Part shown: piece by piece, positions 8,074 through 16,840 of the stretch
How the letters are laid out: each line of letters starts with the position of its first letter
How positions within the stretch are numbered: position 1 is the stretch's first letter
Source of the DNA: Bdellovibrionaceae bacterium UBA2339
Lineage (GTDB): Bacteria; Bdellovibrionota; Bdellovibrionia; Bdellovibrionales; JAMPXM01
DNA length: 64,000 nucleotides
Direction of reading: 5' to 3'
Assembly (NCBI GenBank): GCA_002344785.1
Contig: DDUL01000022.1
Coordinates: forward strand, 1 to 64,000
Translations under genes and position numbers: made by a program
The notes under the pieces: generated by a model
Told to the model about the DNA's origin: nothing
The model's database searches: none
Seen by the model: only the letters and a program-made list of their open reading frames with translations

Positions 8074-9073
8074 GCCTGGGTTTGTGCGCAGTTTGCGCGC
8101 GGTCGGTGCGCGTGGCCCAGTAAGCCCAGAGACTCGACCAACCGATCCACCAGACGTAAACCGGAACGTACTCTTTGAAGTTCACCAGCACGGTCAGGTA
8201 AATGCCGATCTGCATGCCGGCCACCAGACCCACCACGGCGATGCGCCAGCGCCAGCTTTTCAAAGCAAGTGGTGCGATCAATTCAATGCCCAAGCCGAAA
8301 GCCGCTAAGAATTTGCAGAGCAAAGGCCATGCGGCCAATGTTGCGGCAATTCCCCAGCGAAAAGTTTCGCGCGCCCAATCTTGGTAGAGGTACTGATTGG
8401 TGAGAAAGATGTTTCGTAAATTGTCCGTGAGAACCCAATCCAGTCCTGAGGCTTTGAGTTTCGAAAGTGCAGCGGAGAAAAACACCAAGCTCCAGACCAC
8501 GCGCACGCATTGAATCGGCCACGCGTAACTCGCGTCGGCGATGCACATGCGCTCGCGAAGCTTCGGCCAGCGCCAGGCTTCGGGAAGTTGCATTTGCCGG
8601 AGGGCCTGTGTTTTGGCGCTCCAGGCTGAGCGAATGAGGTCATCGATGGAGAAGGCATCGCCGGCGCGGGAAAGTGCGAGAATGAACATGATCGAGATCA
8701 GCACGCCGTCGCGGTGATGATAAAAGCCGTGGGAGTGGGCGAAGCTCAAAATTAAGTAGCCAAGAATTGCCGCGATCCAGTTCGAAACTCGCGTCAAGAG
8801 ACCCAGAGCTGATGTTGCAAGTGCACCCACCCAAACTTTTTGGGCCATGAGTACTTCATCAGGGGTCGGTCGATAGAAATGAATGAAAGTCCATGGCTCT
8901 TTGGGCTGCCAAAATGCAGCAGAAAGTTGCGCCCAGCCCGAGTAGTCGCGGCCTGAGTAAATCCATACGCAAAGTGCGAAGAAGATCGCCCGATGTACAC
9001 CCAGATCCACAGCGAGACGAGGCGCAAGGAAAATTCGGTCGAAGCGATCGCGTGCTGAAGTCCACCACTTCAT
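8060..9073 (-). CDS. HTTM-domain multi-pass membrane protein
   Basis: A 337-residue membrane protein with roughly eight hydrophobic segments. 'SHGFYHHRDGVLISIMFI' followed by 'AGDAFSIDDL' fits the HTTM (horizontally transferred transmembrane) domain, which is related to vitamin-K-dependent gamma-carboxylase. Bacterial HTTM proteins have no established substrate. It is translationally coupled (ATGA overlap) to the small upstream gene, a common pairing for HTTM genes as I recall. The 3' end overlaps the dioxygenase B gene by 14 bases. Confidence 0.7.
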   Translation of the reverse strand: MKWWTSARDRFDRIFLAPRLAVDLGVHRAIFFALCVWIYSGRDYSGWAQLSAAFWQPKEPWTFIHFYRPTPDEVLMAQKVWVGALATSALGLLTRVSNWIAAILGYLILSFAHSHGFYHHRDGVLISIMFILALSRAGDAFSIDDLIRSAWSAKTQALRQMQLPEAWRWPKLRERMCIADASYAWPIQCVRVVWSLVFFSAALSKLKASGLDWVLTDNLRNIFLTNQYLYQDWARETFRWGIAATLAAWPLLCKFLAAFGLGIELIAPLALKSWRWRIAVVGLVAGMQIGIYLTVLVNFKEYVPVYVWWIGWSSLWAYWATRTDRAQTAHKPRPSKS

Positions 9074-9564
9074 GGCAGCACCACTTCGCGAATCAGCTCG
9101 AGGTGGTCGGGCTCATGAACATTGGGCGCGCCGGGCAGCGCTCGCCAATGCGCGCGGTAAAGCGAGAGTCCGTGAATCTCAGGAAAGTTTCGTTCGGGAT
9201 AAAGTTGTCGGCGAACTCGATAGCGATGCGCAATCTCTTGGAGACCTGCGCTCACATCATCCATGCGTCGTGCTTGAATGAGGCCTGCGAAGCTCTGCAG
9301 GAGACCGGGCTCGTCAAACGGCCACAGGTACTGCCGAGAGCGAAACTCGACGTCTTCGCGCTGGATTTGGCCGTTCACCTCGACATGGCGAAAGGCTTTG
9401 AGCATAAAGAACTTGTACACGGGTTCGCGCCGAAGCGTGGAGTACATGGGATAGCTTGAAAAAGGAAACCACTCGAAGCTGAGAATCCCCGCGGCCAAGT
9501 GGGGCGCGATGATCACAAGGATCAGCAGTCGTCGACCCGTGGCGAGTGAGAGTTGCAAGCTCAT
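9070..9564 (-). CDS. Small membrane-anchored partner of the HTTM protein
   Basis: A 164-residue protein with one N-terminal hydrophobic segment (about residues 10-30), followed by 'FPFSSYPMYS' and a polar domain. The 'SYPMYS' stretch after the membrane segment is often seen, to my recollection, in short proteins next to HTTM genes. Its stop overlaps the HTTM start (ATGA), implying coupled synthesis. Its function is unknown; a subunit or chaperone of the HTTM protein is an inference from context. Confidence 0.65.
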   Translation of the reverse strand: MSLQLSLATGRRLLILVIIAPHLAAGILSFEWFPFSSYPMYSTLRREPVYKFFMLKAFRHVEVNGQIQREDVEFRSRQYLWPFDEPGLLQSFAGLIQARRMDDVSAGLQEIAHRYRVRRQLYPERNFPEIHGLSLYRAHWRALPGAPNVHEPDHLELIREVVLP

Positions 9565-9624
9565 ATCGACAGTCTATGCACATTGTTCTGAAAATCGAAG
9601 CTCGAAGTTACGACTTGTTCCGAC

Positions 9625-10851
9625 TCACTTGAGTCGACGGGCCACAAAAATCGCGACAATAGAAAAGCCAATCGAGATCCAGCCGACTTTTCCATAGTGC
9701 AAGATCCGCCCGTCGGGCGCGCTTTGCACGATGCTGGACCCAAGCCAGGCCGCCGCTGCTCCGGCGAGCGATTGGACCGCAGAGTTCAGACTTAGAAAAC
9801 GACCGCGTTCTTGGGCGCGCACTGTACTGGTGATCATCGCCCATGCTGAAACAAAGCGCGCATTGTTGAGTACGAAGAATAACGCCGCCACGCTGAGCGC
9901 GGGAATGAGCGGCGTCGGTCCGAGGTGAGTCACGACATAGAAGGGAATCAAGACCAAAATGGACGCGATGAGAAACACCGGCGGTCGGCCGTAACGATCG
10001 CAGAGTTTTCCAACCCACGGACTCGTGAAGATCGTGAATCCGCCGCCGATCAAATACATCAGCGGTAATTGATCTTCGCGAAATCCGACGTTCGCGACCA
10101 AAGAAGGTGAGATGAACGGAATGACGGTGAACTGCGCCAGCATCAGCAAGGCCGTCAAACCCAAAGCCGTCAGGCGCAGCGGATCTTTCATTGTGTCACG
10201 CAAAAATGTTGGCGTCGCCAAAGGTGCGTCCTCTTGAGGATCCAAGTGGGCTCGCTGAGATTTCACAAAACGTGCGACGGCAAGGCTGAGTAGAATCGCA
10301 AGCCCGCCCACTAAAACGAAGGGCGCATGCCAAGTGTAGACGTTGGCGAGTGCAAGCGCGGCCGGAACGCCGACGACCGAGGCCACGGCGAAGGCTGACA
10401 TGACGATCCCCATCGCGCGTCCACGCTTCGATGCGGGGATGGCATCGCTGACGATGGTCATGACGGTGGTGCCGAGCAAACCGCCGAAGGCCCCGGTGAA
10501 GGCGCGAGCCGCCAACAAAGTCGCTGAGGTTGGAGCTAATGCGCAGGCAAATGTGCCGACGATGAAGCCGGCGTAAATGCAGAGGAGAGCACGCTTGCGA
10601 TCAAAGCGATCGAGAAAGAAGATGCCGGCAAAGCCGCTCACGCCTGCGGCAAAACTGTACGAGGAAACGAGTAGGCCGAACTCGTTGGCGCCGATCTGAA
10701 AGAGGCGCATGAGTTGCGGACCCAAAGGCATGAGAATCATGAAGTCGACGATGTGGGTGAAGTTGAGTCCGGCGAGAATGATGAGAAGTCGCCATTCCGC
10801 GCCGGTGAGGGCCGGTAGGTCGCGCGCGCCCAAAGTTGTCGATGCCTTCAT
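9625..10851 (-). CDS. Major facilitator superfamily transporter
   Basis: A 408-residue protein with twelve hydrophobic segments in two halves. The loop after helix 2 reads 'GIFFLDRFDRKRALL', the MFS 'G....DR.GRR..L' motif A, and 'GRAMGIVMSAFAVASVVGVPAA' resembles the helix-5 antiporter-type motif. It belongs to the drug/metabolite efflux-like MFS group; the substrate is unknown. Its start overlaps the stop of the MetX-like gene (ATGA), so the carrier is co-translated with an acyltransferase or hydrolase and may export that enzyme's product. The stop codon sits in a small six-base-pair hairpin at 9621-9636. Confidence 0.85.
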   Translation of the reverse strand: MKASTTLGARDLPALTGAEWRLLIILAGLNFTHIVDFMILMPLGPQLMRLFQIGANEFGLLVSSYSFAAGVSGFAGIFFLDRFDRKRALLCIYAGFIVGTFACALAPTSATLLAARAFTGAFGGLLGTTVMTIVSDAIPASKRGRAMGIVMSAFAVASVVGVPAALALANVYTWHAPFVLVGGLAILLSLAVARFVKSQRAHLDPQEDAPLATPTFLRDTMKDPLRLTALGLTALLMLAQFTVIPFISPSLVANVGFREDQLPLMYLIGGGFTIFTSPWVGKLCDRYGRPPVFLIASILVLIPFYVVTHLGPTPLIPALSVAALFFVLNNARFVSAWAMITSTVRAQERGRFLSLNSAVQSLAGAAAAWLGSSIVQSAPDGRILHYGKVGWISIGFSIVAIFVARRLK

Positions 10852-12041
10852 GAGTTGAGAAATCCTCGCAAGCTGTCACTGAACTTGCCGGCGAAATGCA
10901 AACCGTCTAAGTGTCCGCCCTCTGTCGGAAGACTCACAGTTTCGACATTCACGCCTGCGTTTCGCAAGTCCTGAACGCCGCGGGTCGAGTACTCCGGCAA
11001 AATGAGCAAATCCGACGCGACTGTGGCCCAGAGCACTTTCGCGCGGATTCGTTGCACGCGATCACGCAGATCATAGAGCTGAACGGCTTTCGCGAGGCGC
11101 AAGAAGGCGTTGGCGTCCGTGAGCTCGGCGCGGGCGCGAGCGGTTCCTGCCAGCGCTCGTTCGATGGAAAACAAGTTTTCGAGTTTTTGTTCGGGAGGCA
11201 GTTTTCGATCCGCCGGCTGGCGCGCGAAGATTCGACCTGCCCATTCTGGCGAAAGCGCCGTGAGTGTGACCAATTCGAGGGCCGCGGAAAGCCCGTCGAA
11301 GGGCGGATCTTCGGGCGGGTAGTGACCATCTTTGAACTTGGGATCGAGCAAGATCGGCGCGCACCACTGGCGAAGCCAGGCAATCAAGTAAGCCTCGGTG
11401 GCGATCCCACCGCCGATGGCACCGAACACGCGCGGGACGAGATCGGGGAACTCGGCCGCCCATTCGAGAGCTTGCATGGAGCCCATCGACGGACCGACGA
11501 CGGCGTGGAGTCTTTCGATGCCGAGGTGGCGGAGAAGTTCGCGTTGGACTCGGACCATATCGGTGATGCGAATCACCGGGAAATCGGCGCCGTAAGGTCT
11601 TTGCGTGCGCGGATCGAGTGATGCGGGCGTGAGCGACACCACGAGCGGATGGCGCGCGTTGAGATTGCAGAGGCTATCGACACCAATGACAAAAAATCGA
11701 TCTGTATCAATCGCTCGACCGGGGCCGATCAGCGCGTCCCAATAGCCGGCTTCGACGTCGTCGGGATGATAGCGCCCAGCCGCGTGCGAAGTTCCGGTGA
11801 AGTAGTGCAACACGAGGATGGCATTGTCGCGTGCTTCGTTGAGGTGACCATAGCATTCGTAACCGATCGGCACAGGGCCCAGGTGCGCGCCGCTGGCGGT
11901 GGTGTATTGATCTAGAGTAAATGCTCTTTTTTGCACCTGCGAAGTCGCGGTATAGCGAGGCTCGCGCCCGGTCGGCGCTTCTTGCAACACTTTGCCGCTG
12001 GTGCTGGTCAAAATTGTCGGGACATCGCGCGTGCTGCTCAT
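10848..12041 (-). CDS. metX: MetX-like homoserine O-acetyltransferase family protein
   Basis: A 397-residue alpha/beta-hydrolase of the MetX family. 'FTGTSHAAGRY' is the oxyanion region, Ser185 in 'VVGPSMGSMQALEWA' is the nucleophile, and Asp344 ('VASDLLILP') and His377 ('EGGHLDG') complete the triad. MetX transfers an acetyl group from acetyl-CoA to homoserine in methionine synthesis. The elbow reads GPSMGS rather than the usual GGSMGG and no met gene is nearby, so a different O-acyltransferase or a hydrolase is possible. The start has CGGAG eight bases upstream. It is coupled to the downstream MFS gene. Confidence 0.75.
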   Translation of the reverse strand: MSSTRDVPTILTSTSGKVLQEAPTGREPRYTATSQVQKRAFTLDQYTTASGAHLGPVPIGYECYGHLNEARDNAILVLHYFTGTSHAAGRYHPDDVEAGYWDALIGPGRAIDTDRFFVIGVDSLCNLNARHPLVVSLTPASLDPRTQRPYGADFPVIRITDMVRVQRELLRHLGIERLHAVVGPSMGSMQALEWAAEFPDLVPRVFGAIGGGIATEAYLIAWLRQWCAPILLDPKFKDGHYPPEDPPFDGLSAALELVTLTALSPEWAGRIFARQPADRKLPPEQKLENLFSIERALAGTARARAELTDANAFLRLAKAVQLYDLRDRVQRIRAKVLWATVASDLLILPEYSTRGVQDLRNAGVNVETVSLPTEGGHLDGLHFAGKFSDSLRGFLNS

Positions 12042-12207
12042 GTATTCAACTCCGTGGCCTACAACTTCGGCTCAAAACTTCGCTGGGACTATGGCCCATA
12101 GGCGATCTGCGAGCTGAAGTCACTGAGAAGTCTCAGTGGAAGTTGAGGTGAATGTTGTTGTCGATTAAAGCCGAGGTCTGAATCTCACCGTCACAGGAGA
12201 GCCCCAC

Positions 12208-13020
12208 ATGCCTTCTCAAAAATCCTGGCCTGAATTGAACGGGCGCAATGCCTTGATCACCGGTTCAACCAGCGGCATTGGTTGGGGACTGGCGCGCGCT
12301 TTGGCCGAGCAAGGCGTACACGTGACCCTCAATGGACTGGTGCAGGATCAACGGGAATTTCAGCGAACGCACGTCGAAGCTTTGGCCGCGGAATGCGGTG
12401 TGCGCGTTCGATACTCCGGTGCGGATCTCGCCAATCCGTCGCAGATTCAAAGTATGATGCAAGAGCATGTGGCCGAGTTCGGCGGCCTCGACATCCTCAT
12501 CAACAATGCGGGCATTCAACACGTATCGCCGGTTGAGAATTTTCCGCCTGAGAAGTGGGATCAGATTCTGGCGATCAATTTGAGTTCGAACTTCCACACG
12601 CTGCGCGCGGCAATTCCCGTCATGAAGCGGCAGGGCCGAGGCCGCCTGGTGCAGATTGCGTCTGTTCACGGCTTGGTGGCTTCGCCATTTAAATCCGCCT
12701 ATGTCGCTGCGAAACACGCCGTGATCGGATTGACCAAGGCTGTGGCGTTGGAACTGGCGGATACGCCGATCACCTGCAACGCGATCTGCCCTGGCTATGT
12801 ACGCACGCCGCTTGTCGAAGGTCAGATCGACCAACAAGCTCGCGCTCATGGTCTCCCGCCCGAGCAAGTTGTGCGCGATGTGATCCTCGCGGCCCAGCCG
12901 CGCAAAGAGTTCATCGAGGTCGATGACTTGGCTCAGCTCTGTCTCTTTGTGTGCTCTGATGCGGGCAAGACGATGACAGGCGCGGCTCTCAACATGGATG
13001 GCGGCTGGACGGCGCGCTGA
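12208..13020 (+). CDS. bdhA: D-3-hydroxybutyrate dehydrogenase
   Basis: A 270-residue short-chain dehydrogenase that oxidises D-3-hydroxybutyrate to acetoacetate with NAD+. The nucleotide loop is 'TGSTSGIG' (18-25), the catalytic residues are Ser152, Tyr165 and Lys169 ('YVAAK'), and the 'NNAGIQHVSPVENFP' and 'INLSSNFHTLRAA' blocks are characteristic of this enzyme rather than of general SDRs. 'CPGYVRTPLVEGQI' marks the substrate lid. It is monocistronic, with GGAGAG upstream. It suggests use of polyhydroxybutyrate or ketone bodies, but no PHB synthase or depolymerase is in the window. Confidence 0.93.
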   Translation: MPSQKSWPELNGRNALITGSTSGIGWGLARALAEQGVHVTLNGLVQDQREFQRTHVEALAAECGVRVRYSGADLANPSQIQSMMQEHVAEFGGLDILINNAGIQHVSPVENFPPEKWDQILAINLSSNFHTLRAAIPVMKRQGRGRLVQIASVHGLVASPFKSAYVAAKHAVIGLTKAVALELADTPITCNAICPGYVRTPLVEGQIDQQARAHGLPPEQVVRDVILAAQPRKEFIEVDDLAQLCLFVCSDAGKTMTGAALNMDGGWTAR

Positions 13021-13217
13021 TTGGCGCGCGAGTTGAGGGCGCGACGTTCCCGAGCATTCGTCAAGATTCTTCCTAGGAGAATCGAGCGAAATTTCCTCGC
13101 GTAAAACCGATAAGAATTCTGGAATCTCAAAGTGAGACGCAAAATTCGCTTGCGGTCGCGTGCGCCGAGCAAATCGGCGAGACTTATTTTCAGCAGGACG
13201 TTAGCGAAGGAGGTTCG

Positions 13218-13427
13218 ATGACAGGACGCATGAAGCTGTTGCGCCAGGCAACAGGCTATGACCATGAAGAGGCCTTTTTCTTTTCTCGAGATCAAGAATT
13301 GATCGCGCAGAGAAAAAAGAACGCGCGATCGCGCGAACACCTTAAACTCTTGCCGGGTGGCAAAAGCTCCGAGGTCCCGCAGTTGCCCGTAGGCACGGGA
13401 AGCGGAGTCACGAAAAAGGCCGCCTGA
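13218..13427 (+). CDS. Small hypothetical protein (69 aa)
   Basis: A short polar protein with an acidic/aromatic start ('YDHEEAFFFSRDQELIAQRKK') and a Gly/Val/Pro/Thr-rich end. I call it because an excellent ribosome site, AAGGAGG, lies five bases before the ATG and the frame is closed cleanly. No domain, signal or membrane segment is seen. It sits alone between bdhA and the cyclic-nucleotide-domain gene. The function is unknown. Confidence 0.6.
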   Translation: MTGRMKLLRQATGYDHEEAFFFSRDQELIAQRKKNARSREHLKLLPGGKSSEVPQLPVGTGSGVTKKAA

Positions 13428-13568
13428 AAATAACTTTCAAACATCAGCGCTCGGGTCGTGCGTTCACAGGCAGCAGCGTGATCTCGACCTGAGTCTGGGC
13501 CGTGTCGGCGACCGCATCGGTGCATAGCGAGTTTGCCAGCTACGGATTGGCCCTTTGAACAGTCAATG

Positions 13569-13601
13569 CTCAAGCTCTTTATGACGAAAAGAGAGCTTGA
13601 G
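13569..13601 (+). promoter_or_regulatory. 5' hairpin overlapping the ribosome-binding region
   Basis: CTCAAGCTCT (13569-13578) and its exact complement AGAGCTTGAG (13592-13601) form a ten-base-pair stem with a 13-base loop. The 3' arm runs into GAGGTG, the only Shine-Dalgarno-like sequence before the ATG at 13610. The structure could mask translation initiation or be a DNA operator. Confidence 0.55.
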
Positions 13602-13609
13602 GTGATCTG

Positions 13610-14770
13610 ATGTCGGGAACCAAGACCTTTAAGCGTGGCGAAGTGATCTTCCGCGAAGGGGATCGCATTCAATCTGTTTACTTCATCCAGTCTGGCCAGG
13701 CCTCGGCTCAATTGCAGCGGAAGTCGCCGATTGAATTGATGAGTCTGCGCAAGGATCACGTGGCCGGCGAACTGGGCTTGGCCGGTCAGGCCACGCACAC
13801 CTACACGCTGGTCGCCACATCAGAGACCACGTTGATCGAGTTGCCTTTGGACGCGATGAAGGCGCAGGTGGAGCTTTGTCCGCCAGCCGCAAAAAAACTG
13901 ATCGTGCCGCTCTTTGAACGCAATCGCGAAATGCAAAAAGAGCTGCGGAGTGTTCGCGTCGAAAAGGACTCCACGCCGGTGCCGTCGGATCAGCTCGCCA
14001 AAATCTTGGCCAGTGTCTACCACACGCTCAAACACAAGGCAGATCGCGATGAGAAGACCGGCCAATCGAAAATTTCTTGGTCACTGTTTAAGAACTATGT
14101 GCAGCGAATGTTCGGCGAAAATCCCAAACGCGCCGAGCAAGTGATTTCCATCCTCGTGAAGTTCGGTCGCGCCCAGTATGTGTTGGAGAAACCCGAGGAC
14201 GATCCTAAGGCCCCTGAAGAAATCACGGCTATCATTCTCAATGACTATGAACTCCTCGAGGCGACGGCTGAGTTTTGGCAATACTACTATTTCAAAGGTG
14301 CCAAGCCCGAGTTTCTGAAGACGGATGAACGTGTGATGCAAGTGGTGGCATCCCTCGTCGATCAGTCGTCTGAGCTGACGCCGGATCGAAATGGCGTGGT
14401 GCACTTGGAGTTTGGCAAGTTTGTCGAGGGCTATCGCGCTGTGAGTGGGCAAACACTCAACGCCGAGTTCTTTGGCGTCATCGAACAAAAGGGTCTCTTC
14501 ATCAAGCGCCATCCGACGGACAATGGTGTTGTCTTGCAATTTGAGCGCGGTGAGTTTCACCGTTGGCTGAATGTGTGGATGGTGCTGAAAGAGATTGAGA
14601 AGTGGAACGAAAAGGGAAGCGTCGATCCTAATGAAACGCCCTTTGATCCACGAAAGTTTCAAAAGACGACGGGCGCGGGCTCAAGCTGCTGTCCCGCGTG
14701 CCAACACGCACTTGAAGGCGCGCCGAAGTTTTGTCCTGAATGTGGACACAAGTTGGCGCAAGCGGCTTGA
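13610..14770 (+). CDS. Cyclic-nucleotide-binding-domain protein with C-terminal zinc ribbon
   Basis: Residues 8-90 form a Crp-like cyclic-nucleotide-binding fold: 'KRGEVIFREGDRIQSVYFIQSG' then 'VAGELGLAGQATHTYTLVA'. The phosphate cassette keeps GEL, but the Arg that normally binds the cyclic phosphate is replaced ('HTYT'), so cAMP or cGMP binding is doubtful. A long helical region with no clear helix-turn-helix follows. The protein ends in a zinc ribbon with Cys pairs at 361/364 and 375/378 ('CPAC', 'CPEC'). It is cytoplasmic, and a signalling or effector role is inferred. The gene ends one base before the convergent DUF1499 gene. Confidence 0.8.
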   Translation: MSGTKTFKRGEVIFREGDRIQSVYFIQSGQASAQLQRKSPIELMSLRKDHVAGELGLAGQATHTYTLVATSETTLIELPLDAMKAQVELCPPAAKKLIVPLFERNREMQKELRSVRVEKDSTPVPSDQLAKILASVYHTLKHKADRDEKTGQSKISWSLFKNYVQRMFGENPKRAEQVISILVKFGRAQYVLEKPEDDPKAPEEITAIILNDYELLEATAEFWQYYYFKGAKPEFLKTDERVMQVVASLVDQSSELTPDRNGVVHLEFGKFVEGYRAVSGQTLNAEFFGVIEQKGLFIKRHPTDNGVVLQFERGEFHRWLNVWMVLKEIEKWNEKGSVDPNETPFDPRKFQKTTGAGSSCCPACQHALEGAPKFCPECGHKLAQAA

Positions 14771-15256
14771 TCAGATCTTGCCGAGTAAAAGATTGCGCAG
14801 ATCTTCCATGCGCTTGCGATTCACGCCCCAATCGCTGTAGCCGATGCGCGAGGCGCTTCGGAACTGCACAGTCTTTGTGGGCTCGTGAATATAAAACTCG
14901 ACATCGTCCACGAAGCCTAACGCGCCCACCTTGAAGGCGAAGTGCATATAGCGCTTAGCTTCGTTCTTCTCCAGCAATCGCACCTTCGGATTTTCAAGTA
15001 AGCTCGTCTCAATGCCCGCCATGACTTCTTCAGGAGTCTTCGTGAACGTGAAGGCGACGATGGCATGCTCAGGATCTTGATCAAAGGTACACACGCAATT
15101 GGGACTTGAGGGACAAGGCGCCAGTCGCGCCTGCTCCACTGCGGTTTCAAGTCCCATGACTTGGCGTGAAGGACCGGGAGACGGATAGGTAAAGGCCGAA
15201 CAGCCTGTCAGTCCGCTCATTACCAAAACTCCAAAGAGGATCGCGCGTAAGTTCAT
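14771..15256 (-). CDS. DUF1499-family lipoprotein
   Basis: A 161-residue protein with a lipoprotein signal ('MSGLTGCSAF', lipidated Cys about residue 19). The rest matches DUF1499: 'APCPSSPNCVCT' near the start, 'FTFTKTPEEVMAGIETSL' in the middle and 'VQFRSASRIGYSDWGVNRKRME' near the end, whose 'FRSASR.G..D.GVNR.R' core is the family hallmark. The function is unknown. It is predicted to be tethered to the inner or outer membrane. Its stop abuts the stop of the convergent cyclic-nucleotide-domain gene, so no independent terminator fits between them. Confidence 0.85.
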   Translation of the reverse strand: MNLRAILFGVLVMSGLTGCSAFTYPSPGPSRQVMGLETAVEQARLAPCPSSPNCVCTFDQDPEHAIVAFTFTKTPEEVMAGIETSLLENPKVRLLEKNEAKRYMHFAFKVGALGFVDDVEFYIHEPTKTVQFRSASRIGYSDWGVNRKRMEDLRNLLLGKI

Positions 15257-15322
15257 AATGTGCAGGCTAGCCGCAATTCAAGGCGGCTGTCACCCCTACT
15301 GAGTGTGGACTCGGGTCGTCCG

Positions 15323-16522
15323 TCAATTTTTCCAGCGTCCGATTTCACGAAGCGCCAGCGCCAACATGCGATCCATCCAGCGGAGCGTTCCCGTAATGGG
15401 CGTGCCAAGCGTCGGTGCATCGACAAACCCCATGTGTCCGCCACTTTGATGAGACACAACGGCGAGGTTGGGATCAGCACGCAATCGTTCACGCTCTTCG
15501 GGTGCAAGATCACTGAGTCCGTGCGTGATCGGATCATCTTCGGCGGTGATCAACAGCAAAGGTCGTTGCAGTCGACCCATCGCATGGCGGGACGAGGCGC
15601 GCTCGTAGTATTGCGAAGCGCTGCCGAATCCGCCTGCGGGACCGGTGTAGAGCGCGTCGAATTGAGCGACGGTACTCCAAGGGCGAAGTGTGTGCAGGGC
15701 TCGTTCCGCGAGTGTGTCGCCGAGTTCGCGTCGGTCTTCCAAGCACTCCATCAGCGGCAGCATGAATCGCTGACCATAGATTCGACTGGCCTGAGCGCTG
15801 AGGCGTTGAGCCGCGCGCGATAAATCCATCGGCGGATTGAAAGCGATCGCGGCGTCGGGCAAGTGACGTTCATCGAGTCCCGCGCGTGTCCACCCTTGCT
15901 GCAGAGTCGAACTTGATAGTTGTGTCGGTGATGAGTCCAGCTCCGCGGGCACAAGACCCGCGGCGGTCAAGCATGTTGCATTCGCCGAAAGTGAATAGCC
16001 GAGCAGTGCGTGTGTGGAAAGCTGTGGAAAGCGCTGGCGACTCCAGCCGACGGCTCGGGCGAGATCATCGCTACGGCCCGAGTGATAGGGCTCGAGTGAT
16101 TTCTTCCGGCCTGCCCCACACCCACGATGATTCCAAAGCACGGCGATCCATCCTTCGCCGAGTGCCGCAGCAGCCGCACGTGGCATGTAGGTCGACTCCG
16201 TACAACCGGCGAGTCCGTGAAAAATGTGAAGCACGCCCAGGCGACTCGGCAAATGCTGGCCATAGATTTCACCCACCAATGTGTCAGACCCACTGGCAGC
16301 CTTGTCCCCACGTCGAGGCACTGCCAACTCGATGTGCTCAGGGGCAGAAAGGTGCAAACTCGCGTTGGGAAGAAAATGTCCAGACAAGGTCTGCACATGT
16401 CCGCCGCGGAATCCGGTGGCGGGGTGAAAGCTTTCGCGCGCCACAAGTTCGCGCCAGGATTGAATGAGGCTAGGGGGGGAATTCATGGGCCCCATTATGA
16501 GCTGGCGCACTTGCGTGGTCAT
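15323..16522 (-). CDS. YheT-type alpha/beta hydrolase
   Basis: A member of the COG0429/YheT hydrolases. The entry motif 'GFRGGHVQTL' follows 'SFHPAT', then come 'HGLAG' (oxyanion), 'NHRGCG', the nucleophile elbow 'GYSLSAN', an acid in 'TAEDDPITHG' and the His in 'HQSGGHMGFVD'. About 400 residues versus roughly 340 for E. coli YheT; the excess is a Ser/Thr-rich loop near the elbow. Esterase or lipase activity is expected, substrate unknown. The ATG at 16522 is used; ATGs at 16495 and 16486 are also possible because the family homology begins later. Confidence 0.85.
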   Translation of the reverse strand: MTTQVRQLIMGPMNSPPSLIQSWRELVARESFHPATGFRGGHVQTLSGHFLPNASLHLSAPEHIELAVPRRGDKAASGSDTLVGEIYGQHLPSRLGVLHIFHGLAGCTESTYMPRAAAAALGEGWIAVLWNHRGCGAGRKKSLEPYHSGRSDDLARAVGWSRQRFPQLSTHALLGYSLSANATCLTAAGLVPAELDSSPTQLSSSTLQQGWTRAGLDERHLPDAAIAFNPPMDLSRAAQRLSAQASRIYGQRFMLPLMECLEDRRELGDTLAERALHTLRPWSTVAQFDALYTGPAGGFGSASQYYERASSRHAMGRLQRPLLLITAEDDPITHGLSDLAPEERERLRADPNLAVVSHQSGGHMGFVDAPTLGTPITGTLRWMDRMLALALREIGRWKN

Positions 16523-16840
16523 CGACTTATCCGGGTTCAAAACTCTTTAGAGTCCCTCCGCGGCTGGCCTTGCCGCGGCGGTATTTGAGGACGGCAAAAA
16601 AGTAAAAATGCTCAAGCCAGACAAGGGTTTGGGCCAAGGGTCAATTGAACTTAGACCACGCCAGTGGGTCGGTTGGTGAAATTTCTCCCACGCCCTCCCT
16701 TCAAATCTCGCTTTGAACGGACGCCCGCCCTTCGAGCAGGTAAGATGCGTGCATCTATTGCGGGAATTCCAGCGCGGGAATGCCAGCGAATACAGCCAAC
16801 AATCAGCCAACTCAGTTTGGCTCACAGGTGGTGGACGACG
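16523..16840. other. Divergent intergenic region
   Basis: This 318-base stretch separates the YheT-type and CapA-like genes. The palindrome CCGCGG occurs twice (16558-16563 and 16573-16578), giving a small inverted repeat. AGGTGG at 16826-16831 is the ribosome site for the CapA-like gene. The CapA reading frame stays open upstream to 16664, but that part is basic and lacks a signal, so I treat it as non-coding. Confidence 0.4.
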
